Below, one piece after another: positions 9,123-18,729 of a stretch of 23,184 nucleotides of DNA. Source of the DNA: Branchiostoma floridae (taxonomy: Eukaryota > Chordata > Leptocardii > Amphioxiformes > Branchiostomatidae); assembly GCF_000003815.2 (NCBI RefSeq), contig NC_049996.1:7699673-7722856 (forward strand), written 5' to 3'. Position 1 is the first letter of the stretch; each line of letters starts with the position of its first letter. The notes below the pieces were generated by a model. It had not been told where the DNA came from and did no database searches. It saw only the letters and a list, made by a program, of their open reading frames with translations. Position numbers and translations under genes: made by a program.

Positions 9123-11073
9123 AATAGCATTCTGAAGGATATACAACATTCTTACAGCTCTGTAACTAAAGCTTTTGGTCTAGATTTGTTTCGAAAAGCT
9201 ACCCACTGTGACCAAAGTGAGATGCTCATTTGAATTTTGGGTGACGGCATTTGCAGACGTCTTTTTTAATAATAGCGTGTGTGTAAAAAGGAACAACAAT
9301 GTCAGGTAAAACAATATCTTAAATTTATAACTTCGTAAATGTGAAACCTGATTATCAATGTCCGTCCAAACTACTTGTCATAACTGGTTTCCTAGAAAAA
9401 TATATGGACGTCTCCCTGAAAACAGTCTAAACAAACTACACCTTACACTTATTATTTGATTTTCTATCATGGTTATGTCTCATAATATGTATCTCAGTTT
9501 GAAAATTAACATGATATTTCCATTATCCTTGATGTGATTTTATGTATACACTAGCAAATATTACCTTAAGAATGATGTTTTTATTTTGAATTAAGTAAAC
9601 TTGTTCCTTGGGGTTTCCCCCTAGAACGTATGAAATGTTTACATATTTGAGCTTATACTGTCAGGCATGCTGTTTGTGAATAGTAAGAATGTATTATTGC
9701 TCATCAGTAGCCATATATATATTATTTGTATTTTATTGAAAACATTCAGTTGTGCACAGTCAGTTGCAGTACTTCTCATAAAAAGAAACTTTGGCGTGGA
9801 AAGTATCATCTGTAAATTGCTTATGTGGTCAAATAGGAGTCAGTTGTTTCACGAGATTTTCTTTATTATGAAATGTCATGTATGAACCCTTGTGTAGTAT
9901 TCTACTTATATTATCAACATTGATGTACTCGTTTTCACAATACAAAACAAAGGATACTTCATAAAATATATTGAATGTACAGCACTATCATATGTTTAGG
10001 TCAGATACAAGCAAAGAAAAGATTGTGTACTCCTTTTTCTTGAAATCTAGTACCAAGGCCACATGGTTAGACGTATTACAGTGGAGGTAAACTAAGCAAT
10101 TATGTCATTGAACTACTTGAACTGTAATATCCAACACAAAAATTGGATAGTATAGTTAAACTAGTTCAATAATGACTTCTACCAACACAGATGAACTATC
10201 AAGTTAAGCTATTATCTTCTTTACAAGCTCGGGGTAGAGATGTGATGTTGTCCTGAATTTATCTAATTCTACAACATTTGACACAATCCACTTAATTCTT
10301 CATACCATTTTCTATATATATATATAAGTCATTTTGCAGGGAGTGTGCTTCTAGTACTGGTTTTATGTACCACAGTGCTACCAAGTGAGAAGGGTTGCTT
10401 TGAATTCTTTCTGCAAAAAAAACAAAAACAAAACAAAACTGTCACTTATTAAAATGCATGTTGCTAAACAAGCATACACATGTCTTTCGAACGTATATTT
10501 TGTATAGAACTAAATAGAACTAGTTGAGAGACTAGGTCTCACATTGTACGTGGCTCAATGTGTAGTTTGGTAAATAAAAATGTAAATCTACATTAATGGT
10601 AAGACTCATCTTTGATTCACAGTTACATAATGAACCCCAACTAGGGCTAGGGGCCATATCACAAATACAAAGAACTTGTATGTCTCTACTTCCATGATAT
10701 TCAATATCATTTTGCAACTGTAAAGTACTATTGATAAGTAAAAAAAATCTGCACTAAAATTTAGAGCTTATAGCCAATTTTGTCTCTGTGATTATTGTTT
10801 GATACAGAATGTTATACGAAAAACGAGATATTAGAACCGGACGGTCTGCTGCAGTACCTTAGAAACCCGCAAAAAGTGCAAGTTGCAACATGCCCCGAAT
10901 TGGCATAAAATAGAATAAATAGAAAGTTTTGAGTTATTCTGGATAGAAGAGTGCCATTCTTGTATGTATATATCCTGTAAACGGAGTCGTAATTGGTCGG
11001 TTAGCATATCAACATGATACGACCATACGTGAATAATGAATCTCTTCAACGATAGCCTGTTCTGTCTCAACAG
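9123..11073. other. Receptor 3' flank and AT-rich spacer
   Basis: The start of this stretch must be 3' UTR, but no AATAAA occurs close to the stop codon. The first candidates are ATTAAA at 10448-10453 and AATAAA at 10573-10578, which would imply a UTR of over 1.3 kb. An (AT)n run lies near 10313-10326 and an A-rich tract at 10413-10438. Short frames show no domain features. The end of the stretch, CTGTTCTGTCTCAACAG, is a good splice acceptor for the next entry. Confidence 0.45.
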
Positions 11074-11229
11074 ATTGTAATGTACCTTTACATGCTGGCA
11101 TGTATTACAACGAAGCGGCCGACATTGAAGCTGGAGAAGCCTTGGCTTCCGGTATCATCACCCTTACGGGGGCCGATATCATCAACAGCATCGGGATGAA
11201 CTGTCTACGCAAAAAGAACGGCCCAAATA

Positions 11230-11394
11230 CTGTAAATGCATTTAAGTTCGCGGGGATTTAATTTCGCGGTAACACCATAGACTGCAGTCTAATACCAAAA
11301 TAGAAAATGTTCGCGGTGGTTTTAAGTTCGCGGTGAAGTGGTCACCGCGAAAACCGCGAACATTAATCCACCGCGAACATTTCTGCATCTACAG
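11230..11394. mobile_element. 165-bp TA-flanked MITE (Tc1/mariner-like)
   Basis: The left end CTGTAAATGCATTTAAGTTCGCGG pairs with the right end, whose reverse complement starts CTGTAGATGCAGAAATGTTCGCGG. The element is flanked on both sides by TA (11228-11229 and 11395-11396), the duplication expected for Tc1/mariner superfamily insertion. The interior repeats TTCGCGGT and ACCGCGAA several times and can fold into a hairpin almost end to end. It has no coding capacity. It sits inside the probable exon described in the overlapping entry. Confidence 0.88.
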
Positions 11395-11557
11395 TACATG
11401 GTCAAGGGACACTACTCGGGAAGGGGGTGACCCGATTGGTCAGAATGAATCGACACCGATGGCATTGGCAAATCAAAAGGAGAGAATCATAGGCCATGGC
11501 AGAGAGAATAAACAAAAGGAATTCATCGCACAGTCTGAAGTCCATGTTACAGTTATT

Positions 11558-11572
11558 GGGGGGGGGGGGGGG
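11558..11572. repeat. 15-base G homopolymer
   Basis: Fifteen consecutive G bases follow ATT. In the forward frame of the overlapping exon they would encode five glycines. Homopolymers of this length slip easily and are error-prone in sequencing, so the frame beyond this point cannot be trusted. Confidence 0.95.
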
Positions 11573-11849
11573 TTAGTGCAGGAGCTGTGCAGGTATTTCT
11601 GGTGTCTACCTGCACCAAACCTGCACTGGTCAATGTACTGGGTTTTATACATCAATATATATGTACATAAAAATGAAGTTTAAACGACTATCCGTCGACG
11701 ATTGTCCGTCGATTTTTGTAAACACAAAGGATAACGGTGAATTAGCCTTATGTTCTAACAAGCTAAATACGGGTCGTTGTGCCATACATTCGCAGTTATG
11801 GTATAGGAAAATGGTATCTTACTACATTGTGTACATGTATGTGTTGGCA

Positions 11850-11935
11850 GTGGCACCCAATATCAGCTAAGCTGCCTGGGTTTGCCATGTATTGTATTGT
11901 CTGCAATTTCAATAAATCTAATAAATCTAAATCTT
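11850..11935 (+). terminator. Polyadenylation-like 3' end or non-LTR tail
   Basis: TGTATTGTATTGTCTGCAATTTC is followed by two AATAAA hexamers (11911-11916 and 11920-11925) within the local repeat AATAAATCTAATAAATCTAAATCT. T-rich, GT-rich DNA before AATAAA fits a polymerase II 3' end, possibly of the exon at 11074. The short (A)ATAAATCT repeat instead resembles the simple tails that end non-LTR retrotransposons. I cannot separate these two readings from sequence alone. Confidence 0.4.
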
Positions 11936-12460
11936 CACAGACTAATACATGACAATAATCTTTATTGCATGTTCATGCCCAACTTTGGTTAAATGCAATC
12001 CATACCTAGAGTAGAAGTATAGAGAGGGTACGCTATATTTTATTTAAGCCTACAGTCTCCGTCTTTAACGTGTAGACGAATTTACAGAGTTTATCCATTA
12101 CAGTGTAGTTTTTAGATGACATAAGTTCAAAGCTGTGGTCATGAAAAAAAAAAAAACAGCGACTGACAAACTATTACTCCACTAACTGTCATGAATGCGA
12201 CGCATTGACGTTAATTGACTCAACCTTGAATTTAGGCAAGTCGTTAAATTTCCTCACATTTCATTGCGCGTCCGCTAATCAGGAGGAAGGTCAAAGTTGA
12301 AGATCAGATGACGTCACCCCTTCTACTTCTGAATGCCGAGATATATTTACAAAAACATTCGGTTTTTAATATGAGAAATGTACCCGAGAAAGAGGAAAAA
12401 TGATTGCCAAACAGTGGGAATAGGTTTCGCTCTCCAAATGAGTGTTGAAATTCTGCCTTG
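11936..12460. other. Spacer with no recognisable gene
   Basis: No exon, RNA gene or inverted repeat is evident. A TGACGTCA (CRE-type) octamer lies at 12309-12316 and an A12-13 run near 12143. The start, CAATAATCTTTATTGCATG, is TTTATT-rich and could be the reverse-strand 3' end of another element, but support is thin. Confidence 0.4.
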
Positions 12461-12463
12461 TTA

Positions 12464-12975
12464 AGCTAAGGGCACAACCCGCCGTACGTGCAAATACGTG
12501 CTGTCTACGTGCCGAAACGTGGGCAAAATTTTGGGATCCGTAAGTGGTAAGTACCGCCTCCGTACGAACTCGTAGGGAATCCGTAATCTCCAAGCATATC
12601 CTACAACGGTATTACCAAACTGGACAATGATTGAAATCGGCCAAGGGGAGTCCATCTGTCATGTAGAAAAACACACTTCTGGGCCGGCTTCACTCCTTGG
12701 CCACCTTTTTATACTATCTTATGCTACCGTAGGATCTGCTTGGAGATCGAGGAATCCGACGGATTTGGGAGCACGCAGACACGCCGTAGAACATTACGTA
12801 AAGGCAAAACTTTGTGTGCCATCGGGCTGCGGATTCGCCCCCCGAACGTGCCAGTACGGGCGACGCGCCTGCCCTGTACAGCCTGAACGTTTTCAGAAAT
12901 ACGTGGCGGACGTGGCCTCCCAACCCCCCAAAACGTACGGACAAATTGCACTTACGGTGGGTTGTGCCCTTAGCT
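12464..12975. mobile_element. Harbinger-like MITE, copy B
   Basis: The terminal inverted repeats are nearly perfect for about 28 bp: AGCTAAGGGCACAACCCGCC at the left, and the right end's reverse complement begins AGCTAAGGGCACAACCCACC. Identical TTA trinucleotides flank the element (12461-12463 and 12976-12978). A 3-bp TWA target duplication is typical of PIF/Harbinger. The element is 512 bp long here, but 167 bp plus an 8-bp duplication in its middle belong to a later insertion (12584-12750), so the original was about 337 bp. It is a homologue of copy A at 372-894 in the same orientation. No transposase is encoded. Confidence 0.9.
12584..12750. mobile_element. 167-bp hAT-like MITE nested in Harbinger copy B
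   Basis: An exact 8-bp direct repeat, GGAATCCG, flanks this segment at 12576-12583 and 12751-12758, the duplication length expected for hAT transposons. The ends are inverted: left TAATCTCCAAGCATATCCTAC, right reverse complement TCGATCTCCAAGCAGATCCTAC, with a gap or mismatch near the tip. Copy A lacks this insert at the equivalent position (about 493-505), which confirms the empty-site structure. The insertion is younger than copy B. No coding capacity is seen. Confidence 0.9.
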
Positions 12976-12978
12976 TTA

Positions 12979-14305
12979 GTTTGACCAAGTGCTGACCTCC
13001 TGACCATATATCTCACTTACTTGTGAGTGACGGGGCGTCTGTGGGGGAAACGGGCTCCGCTAGATGTGTTGTAACCAAACATTACCTTATTGCCTGAGCT
13101 CGACAGGAAAACGTATGGCCTACCACATGCGTGTGTTTGCTTAACTGTTAGGTCAGCTACTACTGTTGCATTAGGAAACAAAACGCGTACTTTCGGCGGG
13201 TGTCTAGACCAGACTTTCCATTACCAAAAGGGATATCTACTCTGCAAAATATCTATCAGGGGTATGCAGTTGAGCAAATTCCGCTTAGCGTTGGATTGAT
13301 AAAAATGGTAAAGTTTATTGCAAATTCTTGCCCGTGTACTAATTGCAGGTAACATAAGAAATTCAAACAGTGTACAAAACATTATCACAAGTGTCTACTC
13401 TAGTCTTAAGCCAGTAAAAGCTAATTCTAGAGCCTGGATTATTGGGTTCGACTCCTTTTTTCGAAGACAGTGGAAGACGAAAGATCCCACCCTTTCTATT
13501 ATGTGTGGGTTTTGTGATGTTAGAATGAGAATTGTTTTCTTTTGTCGGTGAATGTGAGGAGGTTGGGGTGAAATTTGGTGGCCTCTTCAAACAGCTCGTT
13601 TCTTTCGTGATCGTAGAAAGAGAAATTGATAATTACTATGTGAAAGAAAGTCTGCTGTTGTTACAGTTAGTGTCACAGTGAACAGCACATGACCAACGCA
13701 CTATATCCAATCACAACGTGAAACAACATATTACAACGCTATACAACGCATCAAAATGCAAGGTCAATCCAAAATATTTGGTTTCCAACGAATACATCCA
13801 ATACACTTGAAGACAGAAGAAGGAAGTGAAGACGTCAAACGTATCTTCAACTCAGACAATGTTATTACCTGGTGTGTGACCTTGGTACTGCATCAGAACG
13901 TTTGTTTTTGTCCTGGACGTGGTATCATGGTTTGAATTTTTTGTATACATAATTTTTGATATAAGGAAAAGTGGTATAGGTTTTGTCTCCCTAGTAGCAT
14001 GCTCTGGAACTGCAGGGGCAGTTTTGTTAAAATCAGAAAACGAGGAAAACCGAAGAGAGGAAAGGGGTATTTTTGACCTGATGATGTGGGTCATATATCT
14101 AAATTATGACAACATAAATAAATAGAAACAACGGGGATGCATGTGAATACTTGTGATGAATCATATGATGTTTCTGAAAGAGGAAATGCACTTCACTACA
14201 CGATATATGATATGCATTGCTCTGTTTTGTGGAGATAAAAGGTACATATAGTCCAAGAGACATGCAATGCTTCAAAAAAAATCATGAGGACATTCCCGCT
14301 TTAAA
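12979..14305. other. Spacer with a shared repeat fragment
   Basis: I see no convincing gene. Frames of up to about 80 codons (13090-13299, 13318-13551, 13919-14125) lack domain features and overlap frames on the opposite strand. At 13876-13899 a 24-mer, GTGACCTTGGTACTGCA[T]CAGAAC, matches 22754-22777 at 23 of 24 bases, so part of this stretch is probably a dispersed repeat. The interval from 13678 to 13750 is rich in AACGC/ACAAC direct motifs. Confidence 0.4.
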
Positions 14306-14309
14306 CTTA

Positions 14310-14814
14310 AGGCCACAGCAAGTAAATTTTATGGATGACATCCTATGCAGAGTACAAAAATAATGAGATTGTGCGAAAAATCAAGATGGGTAAAAAAAAC
14401 AAGATATCTAAATTTTCAAAATAGACACCATAAACGACGTAACAAGATTTGTCAAAAGTGACAAAACGTGGCATCACAACTACAAAGGCATTCATTCTTG
14501 TATCAAAGAAGTGAACTAGTGCAGTACAAGTGATACTAGTGTACTTGTATCAATTGGCAAGCTGGCAACTACAGTCATGGCTTCCATATTGGTGGCACTC
14601 TTACAACTATATATCCAACAAGTTTCACTTCTGCAACTATAGTCATGGCTACCTTCCTAGTTTCACTTCTACGGGTATGATTATTAGGCTACAACACAGC
14701 ATGTTTGCCTATTTTGGTCTATCTGACCATACCGAAGAAAAAAAAAAATTCTGAAATCAGGCGAAATTTAATGAGCGCGCTGATGTCATCCATAAAATTT
14801 ACTTACTGTGGCCT
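14310..14814. mobile_element. About 505-bp TIR element (MITE)
   Basis: The left terminus AGGCCACAGCAAGTAAATTT, continuing TATGGATGACATC, is inverted at the right terminus (14782-14814), which as reverse complement reads AGGCCACAGTAAGTAAATTT, then TATGGATGACATC. That is one mismatch in about 33 bp. The interior has a direct repeat of about 68-bp period (ACTA[C/T]AGTCATGGCT[T/A]CC at about 14568 and 14637). Flanks are CTTA on the left and AAGA on the right, so the target duplication is not clear. Internal frames look non-coding. The superfamily is undetermined. Confidence 0.85.
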
Positions 14815-15493
14815 AAGATAGCCCCATAGCCTTTTTGACACCGCAGGGGCTGTACGATGCTATCTACTGTGACTCGCTTTCCTGCAAAGTTTACTTACCG
14901 ATTAGACAACCCAAGGACACGCGCCTTAAAAAAGGAATTTAGTTATAGAGACAGAACCGGCTACAAATAGCACTGCCTTTAAGGTTCCTTTAAACGTGAC
15001 ATCTTTAAACTGTCCTCTAAATTCAATTAGGCCATGTTGATTTGATTGTATGGATGGCATCCTTTGTGGCCCCCAAAGCTGATGCGAGCGTGCGAATAAA
15101 ACAACGTAGAAAAAAGTTGCCTTTATTATGAAGTCAGAGTGATCTGAAAAGCTTAACAAACGACTGAACTTACAGATTATGGTATACTGAACAACAGATT
15201 CTTCATTTCTGTTCTTCTTTGAGCGGACCTGGACCTGATCCTCTGGGCCTGAACCGGGTCTGGACCTGAATTTTCTGTACGGTACCCACCCCTATTGGGT
15301 ATACTTCTATGTTCCACATAGTCCGCATTCAAAACCTGTAGTTCTAAACATGTTTCCGCTGCTCTGTCGCGTGGCATAGCGGAGATAGCGTCACTGTGTA
15401 CCCACAGCACACAGGATTCCGACACAGAACTTGACATTGAAGAACTGGTGTTGTTTTCTCACCAAGCGACTCACTACAACAACTGTGCCAAGA
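14815..15493. other. Spacer with GC-richer repeat-like segment
   Basis: No gene is supported. A minus-strand frame of 86 codons (15177-15437, starting MSSSVSESCVLWVHSDA) has no recognisable domain. Short imperfect GGACCTG/GGGCCTGA repeats occur at 15223-15270. The phrase GATTTGATTGTATGGATGGCATCC at about 15038-15062 resembles the GTAAATTTTATGGATGACATCC terminus of the neighbouring TIR element, which may mean a degenerate relative lies here. Confidence 0.4.
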
Positions 15494-15496
15494 TTA

Positions 15497-15743
15497 GGGT
15501 GGACTCTCACTGCACTTGGGGCACCGTTGCGGCACTGCGGGGTTCGTTCACTGCGGCACTGTTTTGTTATTTTCGCACGATTTTTGATAATTTAGATATT
15601 GCGTAATACGTAAAAGTATCACTTAGAAGAAGACAGAATACACAAAACGGAAGAAAATTCGTTCTTAATCTCTGAAATTCGTTGAGTCATCTACGAACCC
15701 CGCAGTGCCGCACCGGTGTCCCACGTGCAGTGAGAGCCCACCT
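15497..15743. mobile_element. 247-bp TIR element, copy 1 (Harbinger-like, TTA duplication)
   Basis: The left end GGGTGGACTCTCACTGCACT pairs with the right end, whose reverse complement is AGGTGGGCTCTCACTGCACG. The inverted repeats extend through GCACCG.TGCGGCACTGCGGGGTTCGT, about 50 bp. TTA flanks both sides (15494-15496 and 15744-15746). The interior holds CGTAAAAGTATCACTTAGAAGAAGACA and AACGGAAGAAAATTCGTTCTT, found inverted in the copy at 16373-16617. No coding capacity. The 3-bp TTA duplication suggests a PIF/Harbinger origin. Confidence 0.88.
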
Positions 15744-15828
15744 TTAGCCAACAGGAAGTCTTGACGTCATCTGCAAGCAGATGCTACGGTGGTAGGATAG
15801 TAAATCCATAGGCCAAGCAATAGCCAAT

Positions 15829-15955
15829 ATCAATAATAATAATAATAGTATCGGGTGTATTTTGCAGCCAGTAGGTACCCGAAGTGCGGGTAATGAGGCT
15901 GTTTAACGTGGTCGAGGAACCTCCCCGAGGACGGGACCCCCCAAACAATATCTGC
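15829..15955 (-). repeat. Minus-strand retroelement tail with (ATT)n end
   Basis: Read on the minus strand this ends in ATTATTATTATTATTG (15829-15847 on the plus strand), a simple tail of the kind left by SINE or LINE retrotransposition. Inward are GGTACCTACTGGCTGCAAAA and two compact hairpin-forming motifs: TACCCG..CGGGTA around 15877-15893, and a CGAGG..CCTC block near 15913-15930. I recognise this as dispersed-repeat style sequence but cannot name the family. Confidence 0.5.
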
Positions 15956-15964
15956 ATTGTGATT

Positions 15965-16350
15965 AGACTTTAGTGACGTCAATGGTAGGGTGCTTGGCTC
16001 AAACCCCAGAGGTCCTGGGTTCGGGCTACCTGACACTCCCCGACGCTGTGCACGTGCCTTTGGGAAAGGTGATTTACACGACTTTCCTCACTTCACTCAG
16101 GTGGAATTGATTACCTAGCTTCGGTTAGGGCCGTCTTTCGGATAGGACGTTAATTGGAGGTCCTGTGTTTGAGGAGAGTCACACTTCGAGCACGTAACAA
16201 ACCCACCACACTTATTGAAAAGAGTTGGGGTCCATTTGGGTGTAAGAGGATCAAATACGTCAGTCTGGATATGCAGCTTGTACTCTTCGGTACAAACTTG
16301 GTTTGGTACGCCACGAGGCTGTTTACAGTTTATGCAATACAAACAATTAC
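15965..16350 (+). mobile_element. tRNA-derived SINE
   Basis: The 5' part reads like a tRNA with internal RNA polymerase III boxes. A TGACGTCAATGG box A-like sequence lies at 15974, and GGGTTCGGGCTACC with box B core GGTTCGGGC lies at 16018-16026, about 44 bp apart as in tRNA genes. The body then has CCTTTGGGAAAGGTGATTTA, CACGACTTTCCTCACTTCACTCAGGTG and CGGATAGGACGTTAATTGGAGGTCCTGTGTTTG. These resemble the conserved central parts of SINEs in marine invertebrates (from memory, not searched). The 3' end is near 16350 (TATGCAATACAAACAATTAC), without a long tail. It does not fold into a complete tRNA, so it is not a functional tRNA gene. Confidence 0.7.
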
Positions 16351-16372
16351 ATTAGTACGAGTAGTTAGATAA

Positions 16373-16617
16373 AGGTGGGATCTCACTGCACTTGCGGCAC
16401 CGGTGCGGCACTGCGGGGTTCGTAGATGACTCAACGAATTTCGGAGATAAAGAACGAATTTTCTTCCGTTTCGTGTATTTTTTTGTCTTCTAAGTCATAC
16501 TTTTACGTATGAAGCAGTATCTTCATTATTACAAATTCCGAAAATAATAAAACAGTACCACAGTGAACGAACCCCGCAGTGCCGCACTGGTGCCCCAAGT
16601 GCAGTGAGAGTCCACCT
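16373..16617. mobile_element. 245-bp TIR element, copy 2 (inverted relative to copy 1)
   Basis: The left end AGGTGGGATCTCACTGCACTTG pairs with the right end, whose reverse complement is AGGTGGACTCTCACTGCACTTG. The repeats run on through GCACCGGTGCGGCACTGCGGGGTTCGT. Flanks are TAA (16370-16372) and CAA (16618-16620), a 3-bp duplication with one substitution. The interior is the reverse complement of copy 1: GATGACTCAACGAATTTC and GAACGAATTTTCTTCCGTTT appear in inverted form there. Copies 1 and 2 bracket the SINE. No coding capacity. Confidence 0.87.
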
Positions 16618-16620
16618 CAA

Positions 16621-17555
16621 GTGAAGGTTAGGACGATAAGGATTGTGACGTCATTAAATTGCTATTTCACATCAGTTTATGAGGATTTAAGTACATGTAC
16701 TGTGCAAGTAGAGTTGAGAAAATATGACCCCAATTACAAATTTCTAGTCAGTCGGAAAAATAAAACATATTAGAGAGTCCATTAAAACACAAAACCGTCA
16801 CTCCTATAGTGTCACATTTTTAGTGTCGCGCCGAATTTATTTCCATTTAAATTTAACAAAGAAATGATTGTATAGCCCCTTCTGGGTGTAGCACAATTAG
16901 AAACTTCAGTCTTATATTGTTTATATAGTCAGAATTTAAAGCTTATTTCCTATTTCTATTATGTACTTTAAAGTCCGCCGTACTCAAGTAACTGTACATG
17001 TCCATGTGTCATAATAAACCTTCCTTTCATTTGCTCACAAAATAACATTTGTGTGAACGAGAAGTTAAAGAGAAATAAACTATTTCTGACACTGTAAAAA
17101 CGCATGTGAGGAATATTTTTCTCAGCCATTTGAAATAGCATGAATAGACTTCCTACTATAACAACCAACCGCCGACTGTCCTATTATCGTACTGTTTACG
17201 GGATACTGACCAATAATATCACAAAACAGACGTCCCAGACGGACTATACAATGTACTGTAGTTAGTCCGTTTTTTTTACAACTCAGTATATATTTTAGAT
17301 AGTGTATATATTATAGATAGACTTTTTCATTCATACAATATCATTGTACAGTCTGTGCTTAGGTCCGACTTAGTCTACCGCAATTCATTCTTCAGCAATC
17401 TCTGACGGCGCCTCTGTACATAGCTATATATATAGTATTTCTAGGATATTTCAAAATGCTGTCTTGTAAATATTCTATGTTTTTCACGTTTGTCTTTGTT
17501 TCACATGGGCCTGTGAGTGCCTGAAATCAAGATATTATTAAAGTATTTTTAAGTA
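16621..17555. other. AT-rich spacer
   Basis: No gene is supported. TGACGTCA lies at 16646-16653. Short AT-repeat motifs (TATATATTTTAGATAG, GTATATATTATAGATAG) occur at 17286-17321. The right end runs into a 3'-end-like tail. Confidence 0.4.
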
Positions 17556-17559
17556 GCCG

Positions 17560-17685
17560 AACTTTTGTGTTAGACTAGACTTGTGATACTTTTATATATA
17601 TATATAATGTGGACTTGTTGTGACCTGTACTTAGCTCGCTTGGGCAAAACTGTACAATAAATACGCTTCATTCATTCATTGTTAT
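17560..17685 (+). repeat. LINE-like or transcript 3' end with (CATT)n tail
   Basis: GTGACCTGTACTTAGCTCGCTTGGGC and ACTGTACAATAAATACGCTT precede the simple repeat CATTCATTCATTG. The AATAAA is at 17656-17661. The combination of a GC-richer stem-like segment, AATAAA and short CATT repeats resembles the 3' tails of L2/CR1-type non-LTR elements. A genuine 3' UTR of an upstream transcript is the alternative. An (AT)n run is at 17592-17605. Confidence 0.5.
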
Positions 17686-17689
17686 AACG

Positions 17690-18480
17690 GCCTGACAATT
17701 TCTTTCCATCCGTCAAATCTCTGCATTCTAACCTGTTTCAATTCGTTATAATCTGGAAACATTTCCGTGTTCAATTGAGCATAAAATAAGGAGGTTATGG
17801 TTGGTTTGGTGAAGACATCTTTTTCCTGAATGCCGCGTCTCAGACGATACGAAAACATTCCGGGCTACAAGACGATTCCCTACCGCTGACTTAAGACAAA
17901 TTGATAACAGAATTGCGAGGCGGAACGGATCCCCCTTTATTTTCAGAAACGTCGTTTTGGTTTAATCTCGCTCCCTCCCGAACCCTCCTGCGGTCCTGAC
18001 GCCCATCTGTTCGGCATGGCAAGAATTCGGCCCCCGTCGCGGCTCGCCAGCAATGCGGTGGCTGTTTCCCCGAGTAAACACGCTAGTCCAAACTCCACAC
18101 GGCAAGTCAGAACAGAAGATGGATTCGAAATTAAACCGATAGATCAGTTTCTAGCAAACAACACAAATAAATTCATTCCATAACGTTCGTACATATCATT
18201 TATGTGGATACAAAACTAACGGTAAGAGTGCGTTATTTGCTTGAGTACCCCAAGCTTGTACTTGTAATAGTCTATTCTTGGTTCGTGACGAGAGTGAGTC
18301 TTATTTGCTCGGTAGAAGACGCGGGGGCCTCCTGAATCCCTGGCAAGATGTTGGAACAGTAGTCGTATTTTCTCGCACACGTACATTCCAGCGCAAACCC
18401 GCATAGACAAACCCAGCCAAAGCTAGAAAAGCACAACAATGTTTTCCTTCTCAACAACACAGGCTGGCTTCAGCGCTAAG
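17690..18480. other. Upstream region of the signal-peptide gene
   Basis: No exon is seen. The part from about 17880 to 18080 is richer in CG dinucleotides (CCCCCGTCGCGGCTCGCC near 18031) than the surrounding DNA and may contribute to a promoter region. The only frames are short minus-strand ones without domain features. Confidence 0.4.
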
Positions 18481-18484
18481 ACTT

Positions 18485-18492
18485 TATAAAAG
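18485..18492 (+). promoter_or_regulatory. TATA-type core promoter motif
   Basis: TATAAAAG (18485-18492) is a consensus TATA box about 240 bp upstream of the signal-peptide ATG at 18730. A start about 25-30 bp downstream would fall near 18513 and give a 5' UTR of about 215 bases. This is inference; no transcript data are available. Confidence 0.45.
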
Positions 18493-18729
18493 CACACTAC
18501 AGACCACAATGCCAGTACAGGTACATGTAGGCCCAACCTCCGCCCTCCTAGAAGGTAAACATTCCATATATGTATATTTGCCGAAGCCGGTCGATTTGAA
18601 TGCTTGTGGCATTTTTCATTATACGCGTTAGGTTACGGCGGGGTCGGCGATTTTACTTTCCAGCGCCGTGGGCGCCGCTCTGGGATAAGGATCGGACAGT
18701 GAGACCGGGAAAGCCAAGTTGCTGAAAAG

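Larger units (their letters stand above)
11074..11683 (+). pseudogene. Probable exon of an unrecognised protein, interrupted by a MITE
   Basis: After the acceptor CTGTCTCAACAG (AG at 11072-11073) a phase-1 frame reads through a protein-like sequence: HAGMYYNEAADIEAGEALAS, then GIITLTGADIINSIGMNCLR and KKNGPN. It then enters the MITE at 11230 and stops at 11259-11261. Past the MITE, from 11397, an open frame (WSRDTTREGGDPIG..STPMALANQKERIIGHGRENKQ) continues to TAA at 11681. Joining 11229 to 11397, which removes the MITE and one TA, keeps a single frame with no stop for about 148 codons. I do not recognise the family. The region after about 11550 (a 15-G run, then low-quality coding) may be UTR. 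Upstream exons were not found. Either the insertion broke the gene, or this allele uses the MITE stop, or the exon is a relic. AATAAA at 11911 could serve as its polyadenylation signal. Confidence 0.5.

Noticed and set aside
12627-13016. 100-122 codon frames on both strands around 12.6-13.0 kb
   Set aside because: They lie across the Harbinger-like MITE and its nested insert, whose inverted-repeat, CG-rich sequence has few stops; no transposase motifs are present.
15974-16046. A functional tRNA gene
   Set aside because: Box A and box B are recognisable, but no full acceptor stem and cloverleaf can be formed; the following SINE body explains the boxes.
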